Positions 54,760 to 63,938 of a stretch of DNA of 64,000 bases are shown here, piece after piece. Each line of letters begins with the position of its first letter. Positions within the stretch are counted from its first letter, which is position 1. This stretch comes from Actinomadura rudentiformis (GTDB taxonomy: Bacteria; Actinomycetota; Actinomycetes; Streptosporangiales; Streptosporangiaceae). The stretch spans positions 248,001-312,000 of the forward strand of contig NZ_WBMT01000014.1 in assembly GCF_008923185.1 (NCBI RefSeq). Reading direction: 5' to 3'. Both the position numbers and the translations under genes were made by a program. The notes under the pieces were generated by a model. That model did no database searches, was not told where the DNA came from, and saw nothing but the letters and a program-made list of their open reading frames with translations.

Positions 54760-57700
54760 CGGGTGCCTCCTGTCTCTCCGCCGCCCTGCTGCGACGGATT
54801 TTCACCTGTGCTCTCGCCCTGCCCGCCGTACTGCGCCTGTGTGCGTCCACGGTGGACGCCGCGCTGCAGGCTGGCGAAACGGTTCCGGACGACGTCTGCC
54901 GACTGGCTCTGCCGTGGTGCCGGCGGCTGTTCGACCGGTCCGGTGCCGGTTGTCTGGGTTCCGGGCGACGCGACCGCGCCGGGAACCCGGTTCTTGCCGG
55001 GCACCCGCTTGGGCAGCCCGACGGAGGTCAGCTTGCCGGCCACCGGCTCCCGGACCGCCTCGGCGGCCTGGAAGCCTGCGTCGGCGGGCGACTCCCAGCC
55101 CTTCACCGGATCCTTGCCTCCCCCAACCTCGGTCCTTCGCTGGAACCACTCCGACTGCATCGCGTCGAAGATCGGTGACCGCTCCGGGGAGCTCGGCGGC
55201 GGCTCGGACCGCACGGCGGGCTCGGGAGCGGGCGGCTCGAGGACCGGCTCCTCGAGCGTGAACGGCGCGGGCTGCCGGGGCCCGCCTTGGCCGGGGCCAC
55301 CCTGACGGGTGCCGCCCTGACCAGCACCGCCTTGACCGGCACTGCCCTGACCAGCACCGCCCTGACCGGCGCCGTACGGCTCGCCCCACGACGCTCCGCG
55401 ACCGGTGCCCTGTTCGGGTCCGGGCTGGTGGCCCGGCTCGGCGCCGCGGTCGTAGTCGCCGGCACTGCCGAAGGCCTGCACCGCAGGCTGCGGGCCGGTC
55501 TCCCACGAGATCTGCCGGCGCTGGTTGGGCTCCGGCGCGTTCTGCTGTTCGGGGATGCGCGGCTGCGCCTCGGGCACGGCCGGCAGCGGCCCCGTCTGGT
55601 GCCTGCCGTCCCCCACGGCGGGCAGCGGACCGGTCTGGCTCGCCGGGTCGGCGCGGCCGGGCAGCTGCGCACCCGGCTGCCGGACGGGAAGCTGCCCGCT
55701 GGACGAGTGCGGCGGACGCGACGACTCCATGGGCGAGACGATCTGCTGCGGGCCCGTTCCCTGGATCCGCGGCAGCGGTCCGGTGTTGGACACCCGCGGC
55801 TGCCCTCCGGTGTTGCGGATCCGCTGCTGCGGTCCGCTGTCCTGGTAGGACGGCTGTGGTCCGCTGTCCTGGTACGACGGCTGTGGTCCACTGTCCTGGT
55901 ACGACGGCCGCGGCCCACTGTCCTGGTACGACGGCTGCGGTCCACTGTCCTGGTACGACGGCTGCGATCCGGTGTCCTGGTACGACGGCCGCGGCCCGGT
56001 GTCCTGGTAGGACTGGCGCGGCCCGGTGTCCTGGAGCGACGGCCTGGCGCCGGTGTCCTGGAACGAGGGCTGCGCTCCGGTGTCGCGGAACGTGACCGGC
56101 GGGCCGCCGCGTCCGTCCGTACCGGGCTGCTGGAAGGAACCGGACGCGCCGGACGCGGGTGCGGAGAGCGCCATCGGGGCGCCCGCCCCGGCCGACAACA
56201 CCGGCGCCGGGGCGTCGAACTCCCGGTTGCCGCTGAAGTTGCGCGATCCCACGCCGCCGGACTCGCTCGGGCTGACACCCGCGTCCGGCAGCACCACGAA
56301 CGCGGTGAGGCCGCCGCCCTGCGCGGCCCGCAGCTCCACCCGGATGCCGTGCCGGACCGCGAGGCGGCCGACCACGAACAGGCCCATGCGGCGGGCGGCC
56401 GAGAAGTCGATGACCGGCGGGTTGGCCAGCCGCCAGTTGGCCTGCTCCAGCTCCTCCACCGACATGCCCACGCCGTTGTCGGTGATCTGCAGCATCGCGC
56501 CGCCGCCGCTCAGCAGCTGGCCCGACACCGTGACCTTGGTGCTCTCGGCGGAGAACACCGTGGCGTTCTCGACCAGCTCGGCGAGCAGGTGCACCAGGTC
56601 GTTGACCATGGGACCGGCGACCGTCATCTCGCCCTGGACGCGCAGCGCCACCCGCTCGTACTGCTCGACCTCCGACAGCGAGGCGCGTACGACGTCGATG
56701 AGGGGGACCGGCCGGTTCCACTTGCGGGCCTGGTCCTGGCCGCCGAGGACCAGGAGGTTCTCGCAGTTGCGGCGCATGCGGGTGGCCAGGTGGTCCAGCC
56801 GGAAGAGGTTGGCCAGCTGCTCCTCGTCGCGCTCGCTCTGCTCCAGCTCCTCGATCAGCCGCAGCTGGCGTTCGATGAGCGACTGGCTCCGCCGCGAGAG
56901 GTTGACGAACATCGCGTTGATGTTGCCTCGCAGCACCGCCTCGTCGGCCGCGAGCCGGACCGCTTCGCGGTGGACCTCGTCGAACGCGCGGGCGACCTGG
57001 CCGATCTCGTCGGTGGAGATGATGTCGATCGGGTCGACCTCGATGCCTCCGGCGGCCGCCTCCGGGTCGCGCAGCCGGTCCACCAGGCCCGGCAGCCGGG
57101 TGCCGGCCACCTCCAGCGCGCCGTTGCGCAGCCGGCGCAGCGGCCGGACCAGGGAGCGGGCGACGATGATGGTCGCGATGAGGACGATCGCGATGACCAG
57201 GAACAGGATGACGGCGTCACGGATCGCCGCGGCGAAGGCGTCTTCGCCCAGGGCTTTGGTGCGCTTGGTGAGTGACTCGGCCAGCGCCTTTTCGACAGTG
57301 CGCATCCTGCCGGTCTTCTCCGTCATGTCGCGCCCCCATTGGCGCGCGGCGGTGACGCCGAGCGGCCGGACGCGCAACTGGTTGGAGCCGCGCGCCAGGG
57401 TGACGGCCTGAAGACGCATGCTCTCGGTCCGGTCGATCTCCGTGCCGGTCACGGTGTCCTCGTACAACCGGCGCTGGTCACCGGTGGCCGTCGAACGGAA
57501 CGTGGCCACCAGGCTCTCCCACTCCGCGCTGGTGGACTCCAGCGACCTCAGGTCGGCCGGCTCGAACCGGCCGGCCCACAGGCCGATGGCGACCAGCGCG
57601 CGTTCCTGGGAGGCGGCGTCCTTGGCCCGCGCGATCGCCGACAGGGCGAGCGCGTTCTGCGCGAGGTCGGGCTTCGGCGCACCCTGGGCAAGCTGGATGT

Positions 57701-58271
57701 GGAAGTCGTTGACGTCGGTGATGACCCCGGAGTACTTGTCCACGATCGCGCCCGGGGGCAGCTCGTCGGCCAGCTTGCGGAGGGCGGGAAGCACCTCGAT
57801 GCGGGTGAGGACGGTGCGCACGGTCAGTTCCAGGCCGGGCGAGCCCTCGGTGCTCGCATCCCGGGCCGCGGCGCGTACCTTTCCGGCGGCCTCGTCGACC
57901 GACGCCTCCTTCGCGCGGAGGGTGTCGAGGGTGACCAGGCTGTAGGTGGGGTTCGCGGTCCGGTCCACCCGGAGGTCCCGTTCACCTTCGAGCTCGTGGG
58001 AGAAGGCGGCCATCTGCTCACCGAGCTTGGCAAGACGTTCCAGCCGCTGGTAGTCCGAGGCGTCGCCCCAGGAGACCGACACCCGGTAGCCCGCCAGCAG
58101 GGCCGCCACGAAGGTCGGGATCGCGATGAGCGCGAACAGCCGGACCGGCACCCGCCAGTTGTGGAGGCGGAGCCTGCCCAGCCCGCGGCGGGAATCGGCG
58201 GCGGGCACGGCCAAGGGAAGCTCGCGCCCGGACGCGGGGGGAGCTTCCCGACTCTCATCGCCCGATTGCAT
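54756..58271 (-). CDS. cvnA: Conservon sensor kinase-like protein CvnA with nitrate/nitrite-sensor domain and repeat tail
   Basis: The 1171-residue protein starts MQSGDESREAPPASG. It has a membrane helix at residues 42-66, an extracellular four-helix NIT-type sensor (FSHELEGERDLRVDR region), a second helix at 350-371 (DAVILFLVIAIVLIATIIVA), HAMP with DEIGQVARAFDEVH, a dimerisation helix, and HATPase motifs ELVENATVFSAES and DNGVGM at about 559-597. The roughly 470-residue tail is disordered; residues 727-843 hold thirteen 9-residue repeats and residues 965-995 hold AGQGG-type repeats. Frame allows 58298 or GTG 58277. It senses a signal for CvnB-D. Confidence 0.92.
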   Translation of the reverse strand: MQSGDESREAPPASGRELPLAVPAADSRRGLGRLRLHNWRVPVRLFALIAIPTFVAALLAGYRVSVSWGDASDYQRLERLAKLGEQMAAFSHELEGERDLRVDRTANPTYSLVTLDTLRAKEASVDEAAGKVRAAARDASTEGSPGLELTVRTVLTRIEVLPALRKLADELPPGAIVDKYSGVITDVNDFHIQLAQGAPKPDLAQNALALSAIARAKDAASQERALVAIGLWAGRFEPADLRSLESTSAEWESLVATFRSTATGDQRRLYEDTVTGTEIDRTESMRLQAVTLARGSNQLRVRPLGVTAARQWGRDMTEKTGRMRTVEKALAESLTKRTKALGEDAFAAAIRDAVILFLVIAIVLIATIIVARSLVRPLRRLRNGALEVAGTRLPGLVDRLRDPEAAAGGIEVDPIDIISTDEIGQVARAFDEVHREAVRLAADEAVLRGNINAMFVNLSRRSQSLIERQLRLIEELEQSERDEEQLANLFRLDHLATRMRRNCENLLVLGGQDQARKWNRPVPLIDVVRASLSEVEQYERVALRVQGEMTVAGPMVNDLVHLLAELVENATVFSAESTKVTVSGQLLSGGGAMLQITDNGVGMSVEELEQANWRLANPPVIDFSAARRMGLFVVGRLAVRHGIRVELRAAQGGGLTAFVVLPDAGVSPSESGGVGSRNFSGNREFDAPAPVLSAGAGAPMALSAPASGASGSFQQPGTDGRGGPPVTFRDTGAQPSFQDTGARPSLQDTGPRQSYQDTGPRPSYQDTGSQPSYQDSGPQPSYQDSGPRPSYQDSGPQPSYQDSGPQPSYQDSGPQQRIRNTGGQPRVSNTGPLPRIQGTGPQQIVSPMESSRPPHSSSGQLPVRQPGAQLPGRADPASQTGPLPAVGDGRHQTGPLPAVPEAQPRIPEQQNAPEPNQRRQISWETGPQPAVQAFGSAGDYDRGAEPGHQPGPEQGTGRGASWGEPYGAGQGGAGQGSAGQGGAGQGGTRQGGPGQGGPRQPAPFTLEEPVLEPPAPEPAVRSEPPPSSPERSPIFDAMQSEWFQRRTEVGGGKDPVKGWESPADAGFQAAEAVREPVAGKLTSVGLPKRVPGKNRVPGAVASPGTQTTGTGPVEQPPAPRQSQSADVVRNRFASLQRGVHRGRTQAQYGGQGESTGENPSQQGGGETGGTR
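55284..55376 (-). repeat. AGQGG pentapeptide-type repeats in CvnA
   Basis: About six 15-bp units encode AGQGG, AGQGS, AGQGG, AGQGG, TRQGG and PGQGG in the disordered tail. Confidence 0.8.
55741..56091 (-). repeat. Thirteen 27-bp coding repeats in CvnA
   Basis: Nine-residue units of type SYQDSGPQP and SYQDTGPRP run in phase from TFRDTGAQP to RIQGTGPQQ. The central units are almost identical in DNA, the outer ones diverged. Confidence 0.9.
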
Positions 58272-59076
58272 ACGCACTTGGCGTTGACACCCTCTCACTC
58301 ACAGTGCCGTTTTCCGGCGGTCGAGGGCTGCGCGATTGGTCTGCACGACATGCCCGCTGTTCCTTCACTGCGCCCGACATTGGAGCACATTAGAAGACAC
58401 GCCGCAAAGGTGTCAGCGATCTTCGCAGATCCGTACAGAACGGCAATAGTTTTGTACCTGTTTGTCCGGTTTGCACCTTTTGTCCGGTCGCAACTTCCTC
58501 CCGAAGTCCAGGCGATGCCACGCCCGGTAATGCGACCGCGACCGGGCGCATTCCTCGTTGCGAAAATGTTGCCGAGACGGCACCGGACCGGCATTGGACG
58601 ACAATCCAATAACATTTCGAGCGTCGTTCGGCATGGTTTTCGCGGCCGCGCGGGCGTGCACGTCAACCACACGCCTCACACCCGCATGGCCGCACACCGA
58701 GATCGTCTCGCTACGCTCTGCACTCACGAGCATGTCAGCGGCGGTGAAGGTTCGCCGCGCCCCCCGCTCTCCCGTATCATGATCGTTCGCACGGAAGGTC
58801 CGGTTACGGGCAGTCCGAGCGAAACGTTCCCGCACTGCGGTAATGTCCCCGCTGCTACGGCCTATGACTCCCAGCCGCCGCCCGTCCGGTGGCACGGCCG
58901 GCCCGGTCTCCCCGACCGCATTTATGTTGCGTGCGTGTTAAGGAGTGCCAAGCACCGGCCATCGTCATGTGGTGACGTGCACGGCATATACGCGAAATGA
59001 AGCCCACATAAAAGAAGCGGCGGAACTGTGACTCCGGTCCACTCGCCGCCTCGCCCGTCCCGGCCAGGTGAAGACC
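58272..59076. other. Long gene-free region between cvnA and the TauB-like ATPase gene
   Basis: About 800 nt with lower GC and no ORF with supporting codon bias or ribosome site. TTTGTCCGGT occurs at 58461-58470 and 58479-58488, with a related TTTGTACC at 58451. Both flanking operons diverge from here, so it probably carries their regulation; a small RNA is possible. Confidence 0.5.
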
Positions 59077-59937
59077 ATGCTTGAGATCGCCAATCTGACG
59101 CACAGCTACGGCGAGCACGAGGTGCTGCGCGACCTGACTCTCACCGTCGCCGAGGGCGAGTTGGTGAGCATCGTCGGGCCCTCCGGCTGCGGCAAGTCCA
59201 CCCTGCTGCGCTGCGCCGCCGGGCTGATGCGGCCCACCAGCGGCAGCGTCACCCTGAACGGCCAGGTCATCGACGGCGTGCCCGACAACCTCGCGGTGGT
59301 GTTCCAGGACTACAGCCGTTCCCTGTTCCCCTGGCTGAGCGTGCGCGACAACGTGGCACTGCCGTTGCGCCGCCGAGGCAAGAAGCGCGCTGACCGGCGG
59401 GCGGCGGCGATGGAGGCCCTGGCATCGGTGGGCCTGGCCGACGCCGGGCGCAAGTACCCATGGCAGCTGTCGGGCGGCATGCAGCAGCGCGTCTCCATCG
59501 CGCGTGCGCTCGCCTACCGCCCTGCCCTGCTGCTCATGGACGAGCCGTTCGGCTCGGTCGACGCCCAGACCCGCGAGGACCTGGAGGACCTGGTCCTGCA
59601 GGTGCACCGTGACGAGGGCATGACGATCCTGCTGGTCACCCATGACATCGACGAGAGCGTGTACGTCGGCGACCGTGTCGTGGTGCTCGGCCGCAACCCC
59701 GGACACGTCCGCGCCGAGATCCCGGTCGGCCTGCCGACTCCCCGCGAGCAGATCGCCACCCGCGCCGCTCCGGAGTTCGTCCAGCTGCGCGCGGAGGTCG
59801 GCCGGCTCGTGCGCGGCGCTTCGCAGCAGCAGGGCGCCGCCGCCGAGACCGCGGCCGAGTCCACCCCTGAAGCAGAGGCGACGGCCGGGACAACGACTCC
59901 GGACAGCATCGTCAAGGCCGCGACCAAGTCCGACTAG
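59077..59937 (+). CDS. ABC transporter ATP-binding protein, TauB/SsuB-like
   Basis: This 286-residue ATPase reads MLEIANLTHSYGEHEVL, Walker A GPSGCGKSTLLRC, Q-loop VFQDYSRSLFPWLSVRDN, signature LSGGMQQRVSIARAL, Walker B LLLMDEPFGSVDAQT and switch HDIDESVY. The FPWLSVRDNV and EPFGSVDAQTR patterns are typical of the nitrate/sulfonate/taurine family. It has an Ala/Glu-rich tail of about 40 residues. ATG 59077 has AGGTGA upstream; GTG 59068 has none. It stands alone 7 kb from the permease/lipoprotein genes that lack an ATPase and is a candidate partner. Confidence 0.92.
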   Translation: MLEIANLTHSYGEHEVLRDLTLTVAEGELVSIVGPSGCGKSTLLRCAAGLMRPTSGSVTLNGQVIDGVPDNLAVVFQDYSRSLFPWLSVRDNVALPLRRRGKKRADRRAAAMEALASVGLADAGRKYPWQLSGGMQQRVSIARALAYRPALLLMDEPFGSVDAQTREDLEDLVLQVHRDEGMTILLVTHDIDESVYVGDRVVVLGRNPGHVRAEIPVGLPTPREQIATRAAPEFVQLRAEVGRLVRGASQQQGAAAETAAESTPEAEATAGTTTPDSIVKAATKSD

Positions 59938-60002
59938 GGCGCCAGGACTCCCCGCGCCGCCGCGGATAGCCCTCGGACCAGGACCATGTCTGGATTGTGC
60001 AC

Positions 60003-61700
60003 TTATTTGGCGTCGGCGTAGCAGTCGACGACCGCTGTCTCCATGGGGAAGACGACGGGTGTCTGGCCGAAGAGGAGGCGGCGTGCCTCGTCGGCCGCCG
60101 CGTGGACCGCCTCCGACACCTGGCCGGCGAGCTCCTTGGGGGTGTGGACGATGACCTCGTCGTGCTGGAAGAACACCAGCTGCGGCGAGCCGAGCGCGGT
60201 GAGACGGCGGCGGAGCGAGCCGATCAGCGCCAGGGCCCAGTCGGCGGCGGTCGCCTGCACGACGAAGTTGCGGGTGAAGCGGCCGCGGCTGCGCAGCGCC
60301 TGGCCCGCGCTGGCGTCGTCGCCGGTCGACGTCAGCTCCCGCCAGCCCGCGGACGGCGGCGGGCAGGTGCGGCCCAGCAGCGATCGCACGAGACGTCCCT
60401 GCTCTCCGGCGCGGGCGGCGGACTCGACGTAGTCGAACGCGGCGGGAAACCGGTTCTTCAGGATGGCGAGCAACTGCACCGCCTCACCCGTGCCGCCGCC
60501 GTACATCGCCGACAGCAACGCGATCTTCGCCTTGTCGCGGGCGCTCAGCTTGTCCGAGGGGGGACGGCCCTCCACGCCCCCCGGAACCGGCCGGGGCCTG
60601 CCCCCGAAGGCGTCGGACAGCGCGGCGTAGAGATCGCCCTGCGCGGCGGCCGCGGCGAAGGCGCGGTCACCGGCGAGCGCCGCGAGCACGCGCGGCTCGA
60701 GCTGCGCGGCGTCCGCGACCACCAGGGACCAGCCGGGGTCGGCGACGACCGCCCTGCGCAGGACGCGCGGGATCTGCAGGGCCCCGCCGCCGTTGGTGGC
60801 CCAGCGGCCGGACACCACGCCGCCGACCACGTACTCCGGGCGGAACCGGCCGCCGGAGACCCAGGTGTCGAGCCACGCCCAGCCGTGCGCGGTGTGCAGC
60901 CGGGACAGCTCCTTGTACTCGAGCAGGAACGGCACCGCGGGATGGTCGAGCTGCTTGAGGACGTGCGCCCGCGTCGAGGTGATGGTCAGGCCCGCGCTCG
61001 CGAAGGCCTTGATGATCTGCCCGGGAGAGTCGGGATTGACGTGCGCGCGGCCGCCGAACGCGGCGCTGATCTGGTCGGCGAGGGCCTGGAGCCGGCGCGG
61101 GCGCAGCCCTCCGGACGGACGGGGCCCGAGCAGGTCGGTGAGCAGCGCGTCGTGCTCCTCCGCCGACCAGGGCAGGCCGTCGTGGCTCAGCTCCGCCGCG
61201 ATGAGCGAGCCCGCGGACTCCGCTGCGGCGAGCAGGGCGAAGCCGTCCAGCCCGGCGATCCGCCGCTGCTGGTCGGCGTGCACCGCGACGACCTGCTCCA
61301 GATCGTCGCCCTCGGCGGGAGCCGCGTCGTCGAAGAGCGAGGCCTGCGGTGACAGCTCCTCCGGCGGCAGCGGATCCGCTGGGACGGGCTCGCCGCGCAG
61401 CCGGGCCCACGCCGCCCGGACGGAGCGCGGCTCGCCGTAACGGCCCGCGTGCCCGAGCAGCAGGCTCTCGACGAGCTCCAGATCGTGGCAGCGCGCGACG
61501 CGCACACCAGCGCGCACCAGCCGCGGGTAGAGCCGCGCGGTCGCGGGCCATACCCAGCGCGGCGCGGTGGCGGACTCCCGTTGGGCGATGGCCGCGATGA
61601 GATCGGCGACCGGCTCGCCGGGACCGGCGGGCGAGCCGTCCTCGGCGAGGGGCCGTAGCTCTCCCCCGCCGTCCGGGTCGGCGGCCACCGCGATCCTCAC
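60003..61700 (-). CDS. PolA-like bifunctional 3'-5' exonuclease/DNA polymerase
   Basis: This 565-residue family A polymerase lacks the 5' nuclease domain. Motif A is VVADAAQLEPRVLAALAGD (Asp, Gln, Glu and Arg kept; the usual Tyr-Ser replaced by Ala-Ala), motif B is RDKAKIALLSAMYGGG with the Lys and Tyr, and motif C is VFFQHDEVIVHTP. The N-terminal 180 residues correspond to a weak exonuclease domain with few recognisable catalytic residues. It is a known second PolA-like gene of actinobacteria, probably used in repair. The start at 61700 (MRIAVAADPDGGG) is conserved-looking. Confidence 0.9.
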   Translation of the reverse strand: MRIAVAADPDGGGELRPLAEDGSPAGPGEPVADLIAAIAQRESATAPRWVWPATARLYPRLVRAGVRVARCHDLELVESLLLGHAGRYGEPRSVRAAWARLRGEPVPADPLPPEELSPQASLFDDAAPAEGDDLEQVVAVHADQQRRIAGLDGFALLAAAESAGSLIAAELSHDGLPWSAEEHDALLTDLLGPRPSGGLRPRRLQALADQISAAFGGRAHVNPDSPGQIIKAFASAGLTITSTRAHVLKQLDHPAVPFLLEYKELSRLHTAHGWAWLDTWVSGGRFRPEYVVGGVVSGRWATNGGGALQIPRVLRRAVVADPGWSLVVADAAQLEPRVLAALAGDRAFAAAAAQGDLYAALSDAFGGRPRPVPGGVEGRPPSDKLSARDKAKIALLSAMYGGGTGEAVQLLAILKNRFPAAFDYVESAARAGEQGRLVRSLLGRTCPPPSAGWRELTSTGDDASAGQALRSRGRFTRNFVVQATAADWALALIGSLRRRLTALGSPQLVFFQHDEVIVHTPKELAGQVSEAVHAAADEARRLLFGQTPVVFPMETAVVDCYADAK

Positions 61701-61732
61701 CTGCTCATTCTGCCGCCGGGCAGTGACAAAAC

Positions 61733-61764
61733 CAGGCGCTGAAAACAGGCGCTGAAAACAGGCG
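61733..61764. repeat. 13-bp tandem repeat, about 2.5 copies
   Basis: CAGGCGCTGAAAA occurs at 61733-61745 and 61746-61758, and CAGGCG begins a third copy. It lies between the polymerase start and the terminator of the next gene. Confidence 0.9.
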
Positions 61765-61792
61765 GGGACAGAACAGGCGGGCGAACACGAAA

Positions 61793-61826
61793 ACCCCTCC
61801 GTGCCCGCGGGCGGGCACGGAGGGGT
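61793..61826 (-). terminator. Terminator of the DUF4234-like gene
   Basis: A perfect 15-bp stem (61793-61807 with 61812-61826) with a CGGG loop is followed on the minus strand by a run of T. Confidence 0.9.
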
Positions 61827-61838
61827 CCGGCGCGGAAC

Positions 61839-62348
61839 TCAGGCGACCAGCGAGACCTGCTGGCCGGGAGGGGTGTCACCGTAGCGGTCGATGACCTTGT
61901 TGAGCTGGAGCTGGTAGTAGAGCACGCCGAAGCCGAGGATCCCGAGGAGGAACCCGATCCCGCCGCTGCAGGAGGCGGGCAGGCCGGCGGCCTTCTGCGC
62001 CTGCGCGATGCGGCCGCCGAGCTTGCACCACACGACCAACGGCCAGATGTAGAGGGTGACGGCACCGAACAGCACCGAGAGAAGGGCGTTCGTGGAGGAG
62101 TCGTCGATGCGGCGGTCGTACTCGGACAGCTCCTTGTGCACCTTGAAGAACCAGACCATGCCGTAGATGCCGAAGGTGATCATCGGCAGTCCGAGCCAGG
62201 CTGCGGCCGGGTTGCGGCGCTTCATGTTGAGACCGGCGGCGCGCGCGACGGGCGCCTGCTGCTGGTGAGCGGGAGCGGGCGCGTATCCGCCCTGCTGCTG
62301 CTGCGGCTGCTGATATGGCTGCTGCTGACCCTGAGGGGGGTAGCTCAT
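61839..62348 (-). CDS. DUF4234-like membrane protein with Gln/Pro-rich N-terminus
   Basis: This 169-residue protein starts MSYPPQGQQQPYQQPQQQQG, a 50-residue disordered Gln/Pro tail, then LNMKRRNPAAAWLGLPMITFG and YGMVWFFKVHKELSEYDRRI, typical of the DUF4234 family, and three further hydrophobic segments (LLSVLFGAVTLYIWPLVVW, IGFLLGILGFGVLYYQLQL). It is a membrane protein of unknown role. ATG 62348 has AGGAG 8 nt upstream and a strong terminator follows the stop. Confidence 0.88.
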   Translation of the reverse strand: MSYPPQGQQQPYQQPQQQQGGYAPAPAHQQQAPVARAAGLNMKRRNPAAAWLGLPMITFGIYGMVWFFKVHKELSEYDRRIDDSSTNALLSVLFGAVTLYIWPLVVWCKLGGRIAQAQKAAGLPASCSGGIGFLLGILGFGVLYYQLQLNKVIDRYGDTPPGQQVSLVA

Positions 62349-62516
62349 AACTAGAACTCCTGAGGGACGAGTCACGGTTCGGTGACCGTCCGCTGTATTC
62401 GGTCATCCGGGGGTGAGATCAGACTGTACGACAGCAGAGACGATCAAGAGGGGAATATCGAGAAGATTGTCTGGATATCCTGTGACATTCCGCCCAGTTG
62501 GCCCGGCCGGATCCGG

Positions 62517-63938
62517 TCAGCGCAGCGGAATCGTCACCTCGTCCTCGCACGGCGGGTCGATCTCGTGCTCCAGGCAGCCGCTCGCCGCAAAGCACCGGAG
62601 CCGGACCTCGTCCCCGGTGACGTCGACGCGCAGGAAGCTCTTGAAGAACGGCGGGCGGTCCCAGTCGGCCAGCTCCGACCTGAATCGCTGCGGCAACTTC
62701 CGTACCGGCAAACGGGTCAGCTTGGTGCGGCGCCACCCGTCATGGGGCACGCCCAGCAGCGCGGCGACGAAACGTGCGCGCCGCGACGCCGGGACACCGT
62801 CGTATCCACGGCCCGGCTCGATGCCCAGCCGATGCTTGACCGCCGCGGTGGCCTCCTCGGGCGTGAGTGAGAACAGCCGGGGCAACCGCAGCCACTTGCC
62901 GTACATCTGGCTGTACCGCGACAGCGAGTCGCCGCGCAGCGGGTAACAACGGAACTCCGACTCGTCGACGACCTGGGTCTTCGGGATGACGTGGGTGGCG
63001 TGCATGAACGCTCCGCCGCCACCGGCCACCACGTACTGGATCGTGCGGCCGTCGAGGGTCTCGATCGGATAGCGCTGGTAGTTGTGGATGTCGCCGCCGA
63101 TCGCCGCGACGTAGTTGTGCGCGGGATCCTGCACGATCTCGTCGATCGTGCCGCCGCCCTCGATCCGGCCGGGCTTGTGCCGGTCGTCCACGTACAGCGG
63201 CTTGCCGGTGATGAGCAGCTTGGGCTTGGGCCCGGCCGACATCTCCCGCAGCCACTCCCCCTGGTCACGGTCGAGTCCGCCGGTGATCCCGGTGTCGATG
63301 CCGATGATGCGCAGCGCCGGGGTGTCGATCGCCCAGTACGGGCCGGGCTGCGCGCCACGCTGACCCGGCGCGCCGCGGTACTTCGCCCGGGCCGCCGCAA
63401 GCGTCTCCTCGTCGACCGGCCCCGACCTGCGCCAGAGCAACCGGGGCAGCAGCCTCAGCGGGCCGCTCCAGGGCTCTGGATGGCACGCCAAGTCGAGGTC
63501 GCAGAAGACGCGCAGGAAGCCCCGCAACCCGTCGTACCAGTCATGGTTGCCGGGCACGGCGTAGATCGGCCCGGGGTAGTCCTTGTACGGACGGAAGTAC
63601 TTGGTCTCGTAATGCTCTGCTTCCCCGGACGGATAGACGACGTCGCTCGCGATCACCATGAAGTCGGTGTCCTTGCCCGCCTTGAGCGCGGGCGGCACCA
63701 CCGCGTACTGGGAACGATCGCCCTCGCCGGTGTCGCCCAGCAGGAGGAACGAGAACTCCGGGCTCGGCCTGTGCACGGTGAACGCGGCGGGCGTGCCCCG
63801 TTCGGCCAGCGCGGAGACGCAACGGCGGCGGATGCCGTTGGACGGGTCGCCGAACCACCGCGCGATCACATCGTTGCGCGAGCGCCACAGCACGGCCGGC
63901 CGCCGCCAGGAGAAGCCGGGCACCCGGTCGTCCGGCAT
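62517..63938 (-). CDS. Metallophosphoesterase
   Basis: This 473-residue calcineurin-like phosphoesterase has the motif set GDTGEGDRS (GDxG), ASDVVYPSG, VPGNHDWYDG (GNHD) and GGDIHNYQRYP (GDxH), which together bind two metals. A C-terminal 200-residue region of unknown fold follows. It has no signal peptide in this frame. The same reading frame stays open from 63938 to the window edge with protein-like sequence (TSEAGAGWACQRPGAFTEL), so the real start may lie outside the window and this ATG may be internal. Substrate unknown. Confidence 0.88.
   Translation of the reverse strand: MPDDRVPGFSWRRPAVLWRSRNDVIARWFGDPSNGIRRRCVSALAERGTPAAFTVHRPSPEFSFLLLGDTGEGDRSQYAVVPPALKAGKDTDFMVIASDVVYPSGEAEHYETKYFRPYKDYPGPIYAVPGNHDWYDGLRGFLRVFCDLDLACHPEPWSGPLRLLPRLLWRRSGPVDEETLAAARAKYRGAPGQRGAQPGPYWAIDTPALRIIGIDTGITGGLDRDQGEWLREMSAGPKPKLLITGKPLYVDDRHKPGRIEGGGTIDEIVQDPAHNYVAAIGGDIHNYQRYPIETLDGRTIQYVVAGGGGAFMHATHVIPKTQVVDESEFRCYPLRGDSLSRYSQMYGKWLRLPRLFSLTPEEATAAVKHRLGIEPGRGYDGVPASRRARFVAALLGVPHDGWRRTKLTRLPVRKLPQRFRSELADWDRPPFFKSFLRVDVTGDEVRLRCFAASGCLEHEIDPPCEDEVTIPLR

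Noticed and set aside
55741..56091. CRISPR or non-coding repeat in cvnA
   Set aside because: The 27-bp units are in phase and encode a 9-residue protein repeat.
55287..57275. Long plus-strand frame opposite cvnA
   Set aside because: Antisense of a recognised sensor protein; repeats only reflect the coding repeats on the other strand.
58295..58672. Minus-strand ORF of 125 codons upstream of cvnA
   Set aside because: Composition (Cys/Thr/Arg-rich), lack of a ribosome site and absence of third-position GC bias speak against a gene.
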